Shown here in pieces: positions 50,712 to 59,979 of a DNA stretch of 64,000 nt (positions are counted from its first letter, which is position 1; every line of letters begins with the position of its first letter). The notes below the pieces were generated by a model. The model was not told the origin of the DNA. It saw only the letters and a program-made list of their open reading frames with translations, and did no database searches. Location: NCBI RefSeq assembly GCF_030373185.1, contig NZ_JAUCZH010000004.1:434001-498000 (forward strand), written 5' to 3'. Position numbers and translations under genes: made by a program. The DNA comes from Tabrizicola sp. GTDB taxonomy: Bacteria > Pseudomonadota > Alphaproteobacteria > Rhodobacterales > Rhodobacteraceae.

Positions 50712-52048
50712 TGTCTTACGAGATGATCGCGCTTCTCATGTTCGCCTCGATGGCGCTTTTGCTGGTCAGCGGCCAGCGGGTGTTTGCCGCCATCGGCTTT
50801 GTCGCGTCCGGCGCGGCGCTTCTGCTTTACGGCAACGGGGCGATCGAGCTGCCCTACAATCAGGTCTTCAAGCTCTTTAACTGGTACGCGATGCTGACGC
50901 TGCCGATGTTCATCTACATGGGCTATATCCTTGCGGAATCAGGGATCGCCGAAGACCTTTACAAGATGCTGCATGTCTGGTTCGGGCGCATCCCCGGTGG
51001 GCTGGCCATCGGGACGATCCTGTTGATGGTCATCATCTCGGCGATGAACGGGCTTTCGGTCGCGGGCATGGCGATTGGTGCCACGATAGCCCTGCCCGAG
51101 ATGTTGCGGCGCGGGTATGACAAGGTGCTGATTTCCGGCGTGGTACAGGGCGGATCGTCGCTGGGCATTCTGATCCCGCCTTCGGTGGTGCTGGTGCTTT
51201 ACGGCATGATTGCGCGCCAGCCGGTGTCAAAGCTGTGGTTTGCCGGGCTGGTGCCGGGGCTGATGATGGCGGCCATGTTCATCATCTACATCGTGATCCG
51301 CGCCCGGCTGAACCCCAAGCTGGCCCCGCCGGTTCCGGCTGAAGAGCTGAACATGTCTTTCGGCGAAAAGCTGGCGCTGGCGAGGGCTGGGATCATTCCC
51401 TTTGCGATCTTCTTCTTCATGACCGGCCTTTTCGTGACCGGCTATACCAGCCTTGTCGAAAGCTCTGCCGTGGGGGCGACCTGCGCCACGCTGGCGGCGG
51501 TGGTCAAGGGGCGGTTCAGCTGGCGGATGATCCGCGAGACCTCGATGAAGACCCTTGCGGTGTCCTGCATGTTCCTGTGGCTGATTCTGGCAGCCCTTGC
51601 CTTCGGGTCGGTCTTCGATGGGCTGGGCGCGGTCAAGGCGATTGAATCGCTGTTCATCACCCAGTGGGATCTTTCTCCATGGACCATCATCATCATGATG
51701 CAGCTCAGCTTTCTTTTGCTGGGCATGTTCCTTGACGATACCGCGATGCTGGTGATCGTGGCGCCGCTTTACATCCCGCTGGTGGGGATGCTGGACCTTG
51801 GCTTTGAAAATCAGCTGATCTGGTACGGAATCCTTTATACGATCACCTGCCAGATTGCCTATATAACGCCGCCGTTTGGCTATAACCTGTTTCTCATGCG
51901 GTCGCTGGCGCCAAGGGAAATCTCGCTTGCCGACATCTACCGTTCGATCTGGCCCTTCGCGGCGATGATGATGCTGACAATCGTGCTTTTGATGCTGTTC
52001 CCGCAAATTGCTCTTTGGTTGCCCGAGCAGATCAACGTCCGAGGCTGA
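50711..52048 (+). CDS. dctM: TRAP transporter large permease (DctM type)
   Basis: A 445-residue polytopic permease. DctM landmarks are LPMFIYMGYILAESGIAEDL, ISAMNGLSVAGMAIGATIAL, SSLGILIPPSVVLVLYG and TPPFGYNLFLMRSLAP. It is translationally coupled to dctQ. Sequence blocks differ from the DctM at 29941, so the two TRAP systems are not recent duplicates. Confidence 0.93.
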   Translation: MSYEMIALLMFASMALLLVSGQRVFAAIGFVASGAALLLYGNGAIELPYNQVFKLFNWYAMLTLPMFIYMGYILAESGIAEDLYKMLHVWFGRIPGGLAIGTILLMVIISAMNGLSVAGMAIGATIALPEMLRRGYDKVLISGVVQGGSSLGILIPPSVVLVLYGMIARQPVSKLWFAGLVPGLMMAAMFIIYIVIRARLNPKLAPPVPAEELNMSFGEKLALARAGIIPFAIFFFMTGLFVTGYTSLVESSAVGATCATLAAVVKGRFSWRMIRETSMKTLAVSCMFLWLILAALAFGSVFDGLGAVKAIESLFITQWDLSPWTIIIMMQLSFLLLGMFLDDTAMLVIVAPLYIPLVGMLDLGFENQLIWYGILYTITCQIAYITPPFGYNLFLMRSLAPREISLADIYRSIWPFAAMMMLTIVLLMLFPQIALWLPEQINVRG

Positions 52049-52108
52049 TTGACCAAACCAACCACCACCCAGGGCCAAAGAAGCCCGCAACCACGACAGG
52101 AGATGGAC

Positions 52109-53200
52109 ATGACAGACCCGAAAAAACCGCAAAGCCCGTCCGACGCGATCCTTGCCTCGCGCCGGAACTTCCTGCGCCAGTCGGTCGTAGGGGCGGGGGC
52201 CGTGGCTGGTGCCACGCTGGCCGCACCTTACGTCAACGCGCAAAGCGGTCCGATCAAGTGGCGGCTCCAGACCTATTCCGGCGCGCCGCTTGGCGCCCAT
52301 GTGATCAAGCCGCAGATCGACGCCTTCAACGCCGCCGCGAATGGCGAGATGGAGATCGAGCTATACTACGCCGACCAGCTAGTTCCCACCGCAGACCTGT
52401 TCCGCGCCCTGCAAAACGGTACGCTGGACGCGGTGCAGTCGGACGAGGCAACGATGGCCTCGCCCGTCGATATCAATGTCTTCGGCGGCTACTTCCCCTT
52501 TGCGACCCGCTACAGCCTCGATGTGCCGGCGCTGTTTCAGTATTACGGGCTGAAGGAAATCTGGGAAGAGGCCTATTCCGAGGTTGAGGGCGTTACATGG
52601 CTTTCTGCCGGGGCATGGGATCCCTTGCACATCTTCACCGTAGACAAGCCGATCCGCAGCCTTGCCGACATGGCGGGCCTGCGCGTGTTCGGGGTGCCGA
52701 CGGCGGGCAAGTTCCTGTCGAAATACGGATTGATCCCGGTGACAATCCCGTGGGACAACGTCGAAGTCGCGATGCAGACCGGCGAGATCGACGGGGTGGC
52801 ATGGTGCGGCTTCACCGAGGCCTATGAGGTGGGCTGGGCGGACGTTTGCAAATACGCGCTCAGCAACTCGGTGACCGGGGCGTGGTTCGGCAGCTATTTT
52901 GCCAATACCGCAAGCTGGCAGAAAGTGCCGCCGCATCTGCAGGAACTGTTCAAGATCACCATCGACCAGTCGCACTACTACCGGCAGGTCTGGTATTGGG
53001 GCGGCGAGGCCAAGCTGCGCGTCGAGGGTGAGAAGATGGAACTGACCTCGCTTCCTGATGAAGAGTGGGCGCAGGTCGTGTCTGATTCCAACGGCTTCTG
53101 GGACGAAGTTGCGGCATCCTCGCCGCGCTCGGCCCGGGTGGTCGAGGCGTTCAAGAAATACGCCGACACCATGGAAAAGGCGGGCTACCCCTACCGCTGA
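52109..53200 (+). CDS. dctP: TRAP transporter substrate-binding protein with Tat-type signal
   Basis: A 363-residue binding protein. The N-terminus has SRRNFLRQSVVGAGAVAG, a twin-arginine signal, so it is probably exported folded. Family segments are LFRALQNGTLDAVQSDEATM, ADMAGLRVFGVPTAGKFLSK and VEVAMQTGEIDGVAWCGF. AGGAG seven bases before the ATG at 52109 decides the start over 52103. Its ligand may be a sugar acid for the arabinonate pathway next door or a substrate of the DeoR-controlled cluster; gene order does not settle which. Confidence 0.9.
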   Translation: MTDPKKPQSPSDAILASRRNFLRQSVVGAGAVAGATLAAPYVNAQSGPIKWRLQTYSGAPLGAHVIKPQIDAFNAAANGEMEIELYYADQLVPTADLFRALQNGTLDAVQSDEATMASPVDINVFGGYFPFATRYSLDVPALFQYYGLKEIWEEAYSEVEGVTWLSAGAWDPLHIFTVDKPIRSLADMAGLRVFGVPTAGKFLSKYGLIPVTIPWDNVEVAMQTGEIDGVAWCGFTEAYEVGWADVCKYALSNSVTGAWFGSYFANTASWQKVPPHLQELFKITIDQSHYYRQVWYWGGEAKLRVEGEKMELTSLPDEEWAQVVSDSNGFWDEVAASSPRSARVVEAFKKYADTMEKAGYPYR

Positions 53201-53220
53201 TATCGAAGCAAGGACCATTG

Positions 53221-53250
53221 GCCGCGCCCCACCCGGGGCGCGGTCTTTTC
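53221..53250. terminator. Intrinsic terminator after dctP
   Basis: A 10-bp stem (GCCGCGCCCC / GGGGCGCGGT, last pair G-U) with an ACCC loop followed by CTTTTC, between dctP and the converging galM. Confidence 0.82.
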
Positions 53251-53256
53251 ATGTGG

Positions 53257-54294
53257 TCAGCCTGCGTCTGGTGAGAAATCGCACAGCATCAGGTGCCGGT
53301 AACTATGGCCGGGGTCCAGCCGGGCGGACGGAAACTGCGGGTGGTTCGGGCTGTCAGGGAAGCCTTGGGTTTCCAGCGCGACACCGCCAAAGCTGTGATA
53401 GCGCGCGCCCGCCTTGCCCGCTGATCCGTCAAAATGCACCCCGGTATAGACTTGCAGCCCGATCTCGTTCGTCCAGATCCGCAACTGGCGGCCCGAGGCT
53501 GGATCGCGCAGCGTGGCGCAGGGGCGCAGCAAGTGGCCCTCCATGGCGCGCAAGGGGGCCGCAAGGCAGAAGCAATGGTCAAACCCCGCTGGCCCCGGCA
53601 TCGCCTGCCCGATGGGGCGGGGTTGGGTGAAATCAAAGGGCGTTCCTGCCACCGGCAGCACCGCGCCGGTCGGAATGTTGGCGGTATCGACGGGCAGATA
53701 GTGCTGCCCCGCGATCTGGAAGACCTGTTCCAGCACATCGCCTGACCCTTGCCCGGCCATGTTGAAATAGGTGTGATGCGCAAGGTTCACCATGGTTGGT
53801 GTGTCGCAGGTTGCCGACATCTCGATCAGCAGGCGTTGCCCGTCCAGCCGGTAGGTGCAGCGGGCCTGAACCGTGCCGGGATAGCCCATGTCGCCAGCCT
53901 GTGACGTGAGCGAAAAGCTGACATGGCTGTCAGAACTGTCGGCCAGATCCCAGTTCAGGTTGTCAAAGCCCAGAGGACCGCCATGAAGCTGGTTTGGCCC
54001 TTCATTCCGGTCAAGCTGCACATCGGCCCCGTCCAGCACGAAGCGCCCGCCGGCGATGCGGTTGGCAAAGCGGCCGCAAGTCGCGCCCATATAGGCGCCG
54101 TGGCTGACATAATCTTCCAGCCGGTCCAGCCCCAGCACCACGTCGGCGGGAACCCCGGCGCGGTCTGGCACCCAAAGTTCGGTCAGGCGCGCGCCAAAGG
54201 ACATCAGCCGCAGCCGCAGCCCGACTTGGCTGGTCAGGGTGGCGGCATGGACGGGCTTGCCGCCGACAGTGCCGATGGTTTCGATCTGGGCCAA
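53257..54294 (-). CDS. galM: Aldose 1-epimerase
   Basis: A 345-residue mutarotase interconverting alpha and beta aldoses such as arabinose or galactose. Landmarks are CGRFANRIAGGRF, NEGPNQLHGGPLGFD, and the catalytic His in VNLAHHTYFNMAG with Asp in GFDHCFCL. The C-terminal part has VALETQGFPDSPNHP with the catalytic Glu. It starts with TTG at 54294 behind GGGAG; the next ATG would cut 30 residues of the fold. It is last in the minus-strand group with the dehydrogenase and dehydratase. Confidence 0.9.
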   Translation of the reverse strand: MAQIETIGTVGGKPVHAATLTSQVGLRLRLMSFGARLTELWVPDRAGVPADVVLGLDRLEDYVSHGAYMGATCGRFANRIAGGRFVLDGADVQLDRNEGPNQLHGGPLGFDNLNWDLADSSDSHVSFSLTSQAGDMGYPGTVQARCTYRLDGQRLLIEMSATCDTPTMVNLAHHTYFNMAGQGSGDVLEQVFQIAGQHYLPVDTANIPTGAVLPVAGTPFDFTQPRPIGQAMPGPAGFDHCFCLAAPLRAMEGHLLRPCATLRDPASGRQLRIWTNEIGLQVYTGVHFDGSAGKAGARYHSFGGVALETQGFPDSPNHPQFPSARLDPGHSYRHLMLCDFSPDAG

Positions 54295-54357
54295 GTTTCT
54301 TCTCCCGGAGTTTGGGCCGCAAACTGACCGCCAGGCTGCGGGCTGCCAGAAATGCGG

Positions 54358-55287
54358 CTAGAAGTGGAAGGCTTCGGTCACCTCGCGCCGCCCCAGCGTC
54401 ATAGCGTCGGCCACATGGACCATGGGGGCCAGATCAACCTCGCCGGTCCTGCTGCGGACCAGATCGGCCATCCGGGCATAAAGCGCAGGATATTCTCCCA
54501 TGATCGAGTTTTCGCCCTGCACGGGCGTGCCGTCGATTTCCAGCACGTTGCCGCCCATGCGCAGGGCAAGGAGTCCGTCGGGGGTTTCAACTTCGATATC
54601 CCAAGTTTGCGGGCCGGTTTGGCGCCAGTCGAAATCGGCGGTCACGTTGTTGCTGAAGGCAAGGGCAGCGGCGATCGGGGTCTGGCGGTTTTCCGGAAAG
54701 GTCAGGGTGGCAGCGGTCAGATGGACCGGCATCGGCAGGATTTCCGTCAGGATCGAGAGCGCGTTGATCCCGGGATCAAACACGCCCATGCCGCCCGGTT
54801 CAAAGACCCAGTCCTGACCGGGGTGCCATTTGCGCACGTCTTCACGCCAGGTGATATGGGCGCGGGTGATGGTCTTGGCGGCAAGCCATGCCTTTGCCGG
54901 GGCCACGGCATGGGCCATCCGGCTGTGCCATGTGGCGTAAAGGGTCAGACCCTTTTGCGCCGCAAGGGCATGAAGCGCATGGATTTCCGCCAGTGTCGCG
55001 CCGGGGGGCTTTTCCAGCATCACGTGGCGGCCGGCATCAAGTGCGGCCTTGGCATAGGCAAAGCGCGGGACGGGCGGCAGGGCAAGCGAGACCACGGATA
55101 TGTCCGGCCGTGCGGCCAGCATGTCTTCCATCGTGGTGAAGCTTGGGCTGCCGGGGACGGACCCCTTGCGGCTGACCGTGGCGGCAAGGGTCCAGTCCGG
55201 TGAGCCGGCAATCGCGGGGACATGCTGGTCCACCGCGATCTTGCCGATGCCGACAAGAGCTATCTGCATCGGTGGGGCTACCTGCAT
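54358..55287 (-). CDS. L-arabinose/D-galactose 1-dehydrogenase (Gfo/Idh/MocA family)
   Basis: A 309-residue NAD(P)-dependent dehydrogenase oxidising the sugar C1 to the lactone. The Rossmann start is IALVGIGKIAVDQHVPAI, then MLEKPPGATLAEIHAL with the catalytic Lys, and EDVRKWHPGQDWVFEPGG followed by GVFDPGINALSILTEILP, which match the Azospirillum L-arabinose 1-dehydrogenase closely. The start at 55287 overlaps the dehydratase stop (TGATG); an ATG at 55269 is the alternative. Confidence 0.88.
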   Translation of the reverse strand: MQVAPPMQIALVGIGKIAVDQHVPAIAGSPDWTLAATVSRKGSVPGSPSFTTMEDMLAARPDISVVSLALPPVPRFAYAKAALDAGRHVMLEKPPGATLAEIHALHALAAQKGLTLYATWHSRMAHAVAPAKAWLAAKTITRAHITWREDVRKWHPGQDWVFEPGGMGVFDPGINALSILTEILPMPVHLTAATLTFPENRQTPIAAALAFSNNVTADFDWRQTGPQTWDIEVETPDGLLALRMGGNVLEIDGTPVQGENSIMGEYPALYARMADLVRSRTGEVDLAPMVHVADAMTLGRREVTEAFHF

Positions 55288-57029
55288 CAGTGGCTTTCCC
55301 GCGCCACGGCGTTGCCCCGGCAGCCGATCAGGAAATCCATGTCCGCACCTTTGTCCGCACCCTCGACATGGTCATGGTAAAGCTTTGCATAGCCAGAGGC
55401 AGGCGGTTCCACCGGGGGCGTCCATGCCGCAAGGCGGGCCTGAAGTTCTGCCTCGGGGATATCCAGATGCAGGCGGCGGTTTTCCACGTCCAGTTCGATC
55501 ATGTCGCCGCTTTGCACCACGGCAAGGGGGCCGCCCCGCGCCGCCTCGGGCGAGGTATGGAGGACCACGGTGCCGTAGGCGGTGCCAGACATCCGCGCGT
55601 CGGAGATGCGGACCATGTCGGTGATCCCCTTGCGCAGCACCTTGGGCGGCAGGCCCATGTTTCCGACCTCGGCCATGCCAGGATAGCCGCGCGGACCACA
55701 GTTCTTGAGGACCATCACGCAGGTCTCGTCGATATCGAGGCCCTCGTCCTCGATCCGGGCCTTGTAGTCGTCGATATCCTCGAAGACGACGGCGCGGCCC
55801 CGGTGGTTCATCAGATGCGGCGAGGCGGCCGAGGGTTTCAGAACCGCGCCATCCGGGGCCAGATTGCCCTTCACGACCACGATGCCGCCCGATTGTGTCA
55901 GCGCCTTTTCGGCAGGCAGGATGACGTCGTCATTGTCAATGCGGGCGTCTTTAACCTCGTTCCAGATCGGGCCGCCACTGACGGTCAGCGCCTCACGCGC
56001 CAAGAGCCCGGCTTCGCCAAGCCGTTTGATCACGGCGGGCAGGCCCCCGGCGTAGAAGAATTCCTCCATCAGGTATTTGCCCGAAGGCATCAGGTTGACG
56101 ATGGTGGGGACATTGCGGCCCCATTCGTCCCAGTCATTCAGCGTCAGCGGGATGCCGACGCGGCCCGCGATGGCCAGAAGGTGAATGACCGCGTTGGTGG
56201 AACCACCGATGGCCGCATTGGTGCGGATAGCGTTCATGAAAGCGTCGCGGGTCAGGATGTCGGAGGGCTTCAGGTCATCCTTCACCATCTGCACGATACG
56301 CCGCCCGGTCAGATGCGCCATCACGCGGCGGCGGCTGTCCACGGCGGGGATGGCGGCATTGCCCGAAAGGGTCATCCCCAAGGCCTCGACCATGCTTGCC
56401 ATCGTACTGGCCGTTCCCATCGTGTTGCACGACCCCGGGGACCGCGACATCGAGGCCTCTGCCTCGACAAATTCTTCGGCGGTCATCTCTCCGGCCTTCA
56501 CGGCCTCGGAGAATTTCCACAGGTGGGTGCCGGACCCGACCCTTTCGCCCCGGAAATAGCCGTTCAGCATCGGCCCGCCCGAGACCATGATGGTGGGCAG
56601 ATCGCAGCTTGCCGCCCCCATCAGAAGCGAGGGCGTGGTCTTGTCGCAGCCGACAAGGCAGACGACGCCATCCATCTGCTGGCCCCGGATGGATTCCTCG
56701 ACCGCCATGGCGGCAAGGTTGCGAAACATCATCGCCGTGGGGCGGAACGCGGATTCGCTTACCGAAAAGACCGGAACGATCACCGGAAACCCGCCCGCCT
56801 CGTAGACGCCGTGCTTCACCCTCTCGGCAAGGTCGTTCAGGTGGGCGTTGCAAGGGTTCAGCTCGCTGAAGGTGTTCAGGATGCCGATCACCGGACGGCC
56901 ATCGAAAAGGTCGGCTGGCAGGCCCTGATTCTTCATCCAGGACCGGTGATAGATCGCGTCCTTCGAAGTGCCGGCGAACCATTCCTGCGAACGCAGTTTG
57001 CGGGGCCATTTGGCGGGTTTGAAGGTCAT
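55287..57029 (-). CDS. L-arabinonate dehydratase (IlvD/Edd family)
   Basis: A 580-residue [2Fe-2S] dehydratase converting L-arabinonate to 2-keto-3-deoxy-L-arabinonate, and often acting on D-galactonate or D-fuconate too. The start PRKLRSQEWFAGTSKDAIYH matches the Rhizobium enzyme. Cluster cysteines lie in ELNPCNAHL, LVGCDKTTPS and SRSPGSCNTMGTAST. The C-terminal part holds SDARMSGTAYGTVVLH and ends GCRGNAVARESH like its relatives. It is first in the dehydratase-dehydrogenase-galM unit and divergent from the LysR gene. Confidence 0.92.
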   Translation of the reverse strand: MTFKPAKWPRKLRSQEWFAGTSKDAIYHRSWMKNQGLPADLFDGRPVIGILNTFSELNPCNAHLNDLAERVKHGVYEAGGFPVIVPVFSVSESAFRPTAMMFRNLAAMAVEESIRGQQMDGVVCLVGCDKTTPSLLMGAASCDLPTIMVSGGPMLNGYFRGERVGSGTHLWKFSEAVKAGEMTAEEFVEAEASMSRSPGSCNTMGTASTMASMVEALGMTLSGNAAIPAVDSRRRVMAHLTGRRIVQMVKDDLKPSDILTRDAFMNAIRTNAAIGGSTNAVIHLLAIAGRVGIPLTLNDWDEWGRNVPTIVNLMPSGKYLMEEFFYAGGLPAVIKRLGEAGLLAREALTVSGGPIWNEVKDARIDNDDVILPAEKALTQSGGIVVVKGNLAPDGAVLKPSAASPHLMNHRGRAVVFEDIDDYKARIEDEGLDIDETCVMVLKNCGPRGYPGMAEVGNMGLPPKVLRKGITDMVRISDARMSGTAYGTVVLHTSPEAARGGPLAVVQSGDMIELDVENRRLHLDIPEAELQARLAAWTPPVEPPASGYAKLYHDHVEGADKGADMDFLIGCRGNAVARESH

Positions 57030-57058
57030 CGGTTCCTCATCGGGTTCTGGGCTTTGGT

Positions 57059-57151
57059 GCCGTCGCCTGCGACGGCGCAGGCGTGGTTGACCTTTGCTGT
57101 TTGCAACGCGGGGCCATATCCGTCAAATCATGTTTATGGATCATGTCATAA
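57059..57151. promoter_or_regulatory. Divergent control region of arabinonate genes and LysR
   Basis: Two symmetric sites are present. GCCGTCGC-CT-GCGACGGC (57059-57076) is a perfect 8-bp palindrome 30 bases upstream of the dehydratase start. TTATG-N8-CATAA (57134-57151) ends 11 bases before the LysR ATG and fits a T-N11-A LysR box. Confidence 0.5.
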
Positions 57152-57161
57152 CGGAACAGCC

Positions 57162-58160
57162 ATGAATCTGCCGCAGTCCCTTCTGAGCCGGGGCATCAAG
57201 CTCAGCCATCTGCAGATATTGGCCGCCTTTGCCGAAACGGGTCAGATCGGCGCCGCAGCGGTGCAGGTGGGTATTGCACAGCCCGCCGCCTCGCGGCTGC
57301 TGTCGGAAGTCGAGGTGATGCTGGGCTTGCCGGTCCGGCAAAGGTCGGGCCGTGGGGTGATCCTGACCGAGGCCGGGCGCAGCCTTGCCGATCGGGCCGC
57401 GCGGGTGTTGCAGGAACTGGCCGAGGCCGCGCGCGAGGTGGCCGAGATCGCGGGAGGCGGCGTCGGGCGGGTGAAGATCGGGGCGGTAACTGCCCCTGCG
57501 CTGGACATCGTGTTGCCGACCCTGCGGCAGGCCCGCACGTCGCACCCCGCCATCGCCTGCGACGTGGTCGTCGCCGGGTCTGATGTTCTTTGTGGGCAGC
57601 TTGCCTCGGGCGCGCTGGACATGGCGATCGGGCGGGTGCCGCCAACTGTGGATCCTGCCCTGTTCGAGGCGGTGGTCATTGCGCCCGAACCGGTGGCGCT
57701 GGTGGTGCGGCGTGGGCATCCGCTTGCCGAAGCGCCGCCACGCGATGCGATGGCCCTTTTCGCGCATGACTGGGTGATGCCGGGCGAAGACAGCCCGCTG
57801 GCGCAGGCGGTTCTGGCGCGGCTGGCAGAGCTTGGCCTGCCACGACCGGTCCAGCATCTGTCAACCTCGTCCTTCCTGCTGACGCTGGCCGCGCTGCAAC
57901 AGGCCGATGCGGTTGCCCCGATGGCCAAGGCAGTTGCTGACGAGTTTGCCAGTGGTCCAGCGGCCCCCTTTGTACAGATCGCGCTTGACCTGTCGATTGC
58001 CGTGGCCCCTTTCAGCCTGTTGACCCGCAAGGCCGCGCGTCTGACAGCGGCAGCGGAAACGGTGCTGTCGTTGATCCGGTTGCGTCTGGGCGGCTTTGGT
58101 GCCGATTGGGAACAAGTTTCGGACAAACTCCTGCCGCAATCCGGTCGGACAAACTGTTGA
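57162..58160 (+). CDS. LysR-family regulator (GbpR-like)
   Basis: A 332-residue regulator. The helix-turn-helix is LSHLQILAAFAETGQIGAAA then VGIAQPAASRLLSEVEVMLG. The effector domain begins near residue 95 (GRVKIGAVTAPALDIVLPTL). In sequence style and context it resembles GbpR-type regulators of arabinose and galactose use. The ATG at 57162 has a weak ribosome site (GGAAC). The frame is open far upstream only because it is antisense to the dehydratase. It should control the divergent dehydratase operon. Confidence 0.88.
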   Translation: MNLPQSLLSRGIKLSHLQILAAFAETGQIGAAAVQVGIAQPAASRLLSEVEVMLGLPVRQRSGRGVILTEAGRSLADRAARVLQELAEAAREVAEIAGGGVGRVKIGAVTAPALDIVLPTLRQARTSHPAIACDVVVAGSDVLCGQLASGALDMAIGRVPPTVDPALFEAVVIAPEPVALVVRRGHPLAEAPPRDAMALFAHDWVMPGEDSPLAQAVLARLAELGLPRPVQHLSTSSFLLTLAALQQADAVAPMAKAVADEFASGPAAPFVQIALDLSIAVAPFSLLTRKAARLTAAAETVLSLIRLRLGGFGADWEQVSDKLLPQSGRTNC

Positions 58161-58305
58161 TACAACTTTAGCGGGCGGACGCGAACATATCACCCGGCCT
58201 GCGGGAACCAAGACCAGGGGTCGAATGTTTCCGTGACTTTTGCCGGTGCCGCCCTTGTCTTGGCAATCTGATCATGGGGAAGCCATGCGACGCAGAGGAG
58301 ACGTG
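58161..58305. other. Intergenic space after LysR gene
   Basis: No gene or clear terminator is seen. GTTG-ATA-CAAC (58156-58166) overlaps the LysR stop codon. The end of the stretch carries GAGGAG (58295-58300), a ribosome site for the small ORF that follows. Confidence 0.4.
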
Positions 58306-58494
58306 ATGTCCGTCCGGGAAGCAACCCTCGCCGCATTGCAGGCACCGGGGACCGGCGCTGCGACATCGGCAGCCCGAGCAGCGCGTGACTGGCCGTCCGT
58401 GTTTCGCGTCATTGGCATGCGACCCACTTCTGCCTGCGGGCAACCGATGCTTTGGCATATTGCAACTCGAAAGGGGACTGCATGTCACTCCTAG
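58306..58494 (+). CDS. Possible 62-residue protein coupled to the next gene
   Basis: ATG at 58306 with GAGGAG five bases upstream starts MSVREATLAALQAPGTGAA, an Ala-rich helix, and ends ATRKGTACHS. The stop lies 13 bases inside the next gene, so the two would be translationally coupled. No family is recognised. The good ribosome site is the main support; the second half looks less protein-like. Confidence 0.35.
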   Translation: MSVREATLAALQAPGTGAATSAARAARDWPSVFRVIGMRPTSACGQPMLWHIATRKGTACHS

Positions 58495-59315
58495 CCCTGT
58501 TCTTTGGCCGCAAGGGCCAGCGCGGCGTCGTGGACCTGTCTGGTCTTCCCGTTGAAAAGGTGGAGGCCGAGGCCGGCACCAAGGCCATTTCCGGCCGGGT
58601 GCCGGATCTGGACCGGACCGATGGCATCGCAAAGGTTGTTAGCGCCGAGGATGCAGCCAAGGTTCTCGGGGACATCCCGTCCGACCACGCGCCGGATGAT
58701 GATCAAACTGGGATTTCAGCAGTTGTCGTTGGCCGGTTTTCCACATTGATGCTCAGCGGTGAAGCGCCGGTCGGGGAACGGCAGGCCATTGTCCTGCGCC
58801 GACTGGGGGTTGTGCATGACCCGAACGAGGTGACGCTGTCCGGCATGGACCGCTCGGCGCGGCTGGTTGTGGCGAACCGGCGTCTTTTGTCGGCGCGGTT
58901 CAATCTTCCCGATTGCGATGAGCAGGTCTTTGACTTCCGCCATGATAGCGCATCGGTTGATCCGGCAATTGGCTGCATGCGCGCCCTGTCAGCGCTTTTC
59001 GAGGCCCCCGTTGATCTGTTGATCGCGGAAAAGCCGTTCTCGGGCGTGTTCTCCGGGGCAGGCGGATTTGCAATCGAGGACGCGTCGTTTGACGAAGAAG
59101 CCTGCCGGGAAGCTTTCGAGGCGGCGATGCAACTGCCTGACGATTTCGACACGCCGGATTTGCTGCTCGATTTTCTTCAATCGTCAGAGTCTGGGCTTCC
59201 AGCGATTGAGCCTGAGCAGGTGCTGTTCGAGACATCGGAAACCGTCGCCGAACCGGCATTTGCCGAAACCGCCGCCGTCTTTGCCGCGGAATCACACGAG
59301 CCTGCGAAGGCCTGA
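58482..59315 (+). CDS. Acidic protein of unknown function
   Basis: A 277-residue soluble acidic protein starting MSLLALFFGRKGQRG, behind AAGGGGA. No domain is recognised. The middle (GVVHDPNEVTLSGMDRSARLVVANRRLLSARF) looks folded, and the C-terminal third is Glu/Ala/Phe-rich (SSESGLPAIEPEQVLFETSE) and probably disordered. No signal peptide or membrane segment is clear. It converges with the flavin reductase. Confidence 0.6.
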   Translation: MSLLALFFGRKGQRGVVDLSGLPVEKVEAEAGTKAISGRVPDLDRTDGIAKVVSAEDAAKVLGDIPSDHAPDDDQTGISAVVVGRFSTLMLSGEAPVGERQAIVLRRLGVVHDPNEVTLSGMDRSARLVVANRRLLSARFNLPDCDEQVFDFRHDSASVDPAIGCMRALSALFEAPVDLLIAEKPFSGVFSGAGGFAIEDASFDEEACREAFEAAMQLPDDFDTPDLLLDFLQSSESGLPAIEPEQVLFETSETVAEPAFAETAAVFAAESHEPAKA

Positions 59316-59332
59316 ACCGCCTGGCGTGGGTC

Positions 59333-59902
59333 TCAGGGACGGCGGAGCGCCGTGACTTCTCGCACGAAGGTGTAGTCGTGATAGCCAAGGCGCGCTGCCG
59401 GATTGTAGCGGGTCACGTCAAAACGGCCGTCAATCAGGCAATCGTCGCGAATGTGGATGCCCACCACCTCGCCCACGAGCATCCGTTCGTCGCCCAGAAG
59501 GTCCACCAGTTTCACGACCCGGCATTCCAGCGTGGCCGGCGCATCGGCAACGCGGGGGCAGTCGATGGCCACACATTCCGCCTTGGCGACGTCCGCGGCC
59601 ACAAACTCATCGGTGCCGCGCGGAAACCGGGCCGAGGTGGCGTTCATATTGTGCAGCGCCGAAGCCTGCACGACATTGACCGCGAAAACCCCGCTTTCCA
59701 GTGCGTTTTCCATGCTGTCACGGACATCGCCGGAGAACATGATCTGCGGCGGATGATAGGCCACGGCGTTGAAGAAGGAATAGGGGGCAAGGTTGTCGCC
59801 CATGCCGGACCGGGTGGAAATCCAGCCGATCGGCCGGGGCGAGACGATTGCGGCAAAGGGGCTGTGGGGCAGGCCGTGGCCTTCGGCGGGGCGGTAGAAC
59901 AT
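59333..59902 (-). CDS. Flavin reductase family protein
   Basis: A 189-residue split-barrel FMN-binding protein of the flavin reductase family. Landmarks are SPFAAIVSPRPIGWISTRS, NLAPYSFFNAVAYHPPQIMF and FAVNVVQASALHNMN, the FMN-contact regions. Members supply reduced flavin to two-component monooxygenases or reduce ferric and other substrates. No partner monooxygenase is adjacent. Divergent from the GNAT gene. Confidence 0.85.
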   Translation of the reverse strand: MFYRPAEGHGLPHSPFAAIVSPRPIGWISTRSGMGDNLAPYSFFNAVAYHPPQIMFSGDVRDSMENALESGVFAVNVVQASALHNMNATSARFPRGTDEFVAADVAKAECVAIDCPRVADAPATLECRVVKLVDLLGDERMLVGEVVGIHIRDDCLIDGRFDVTRYNPAARLGYHDYTFVREVTALRRP

Positions 59903-59979
59903 GGATCAGCCTTTCACGATTTGATCCTGACATGGGCGCATGTTACGGCCCGCTTCAAGCAGATTCGGCTTCAGGCGGA

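Noticed and set aside
55200-57161. Long upstream extension of the LysR frame
   Set aside because: It lies antisense to the arabinose dehydrogenase and the clearly identified arabinonate dehydratase; the LysR protein starts at 57162.
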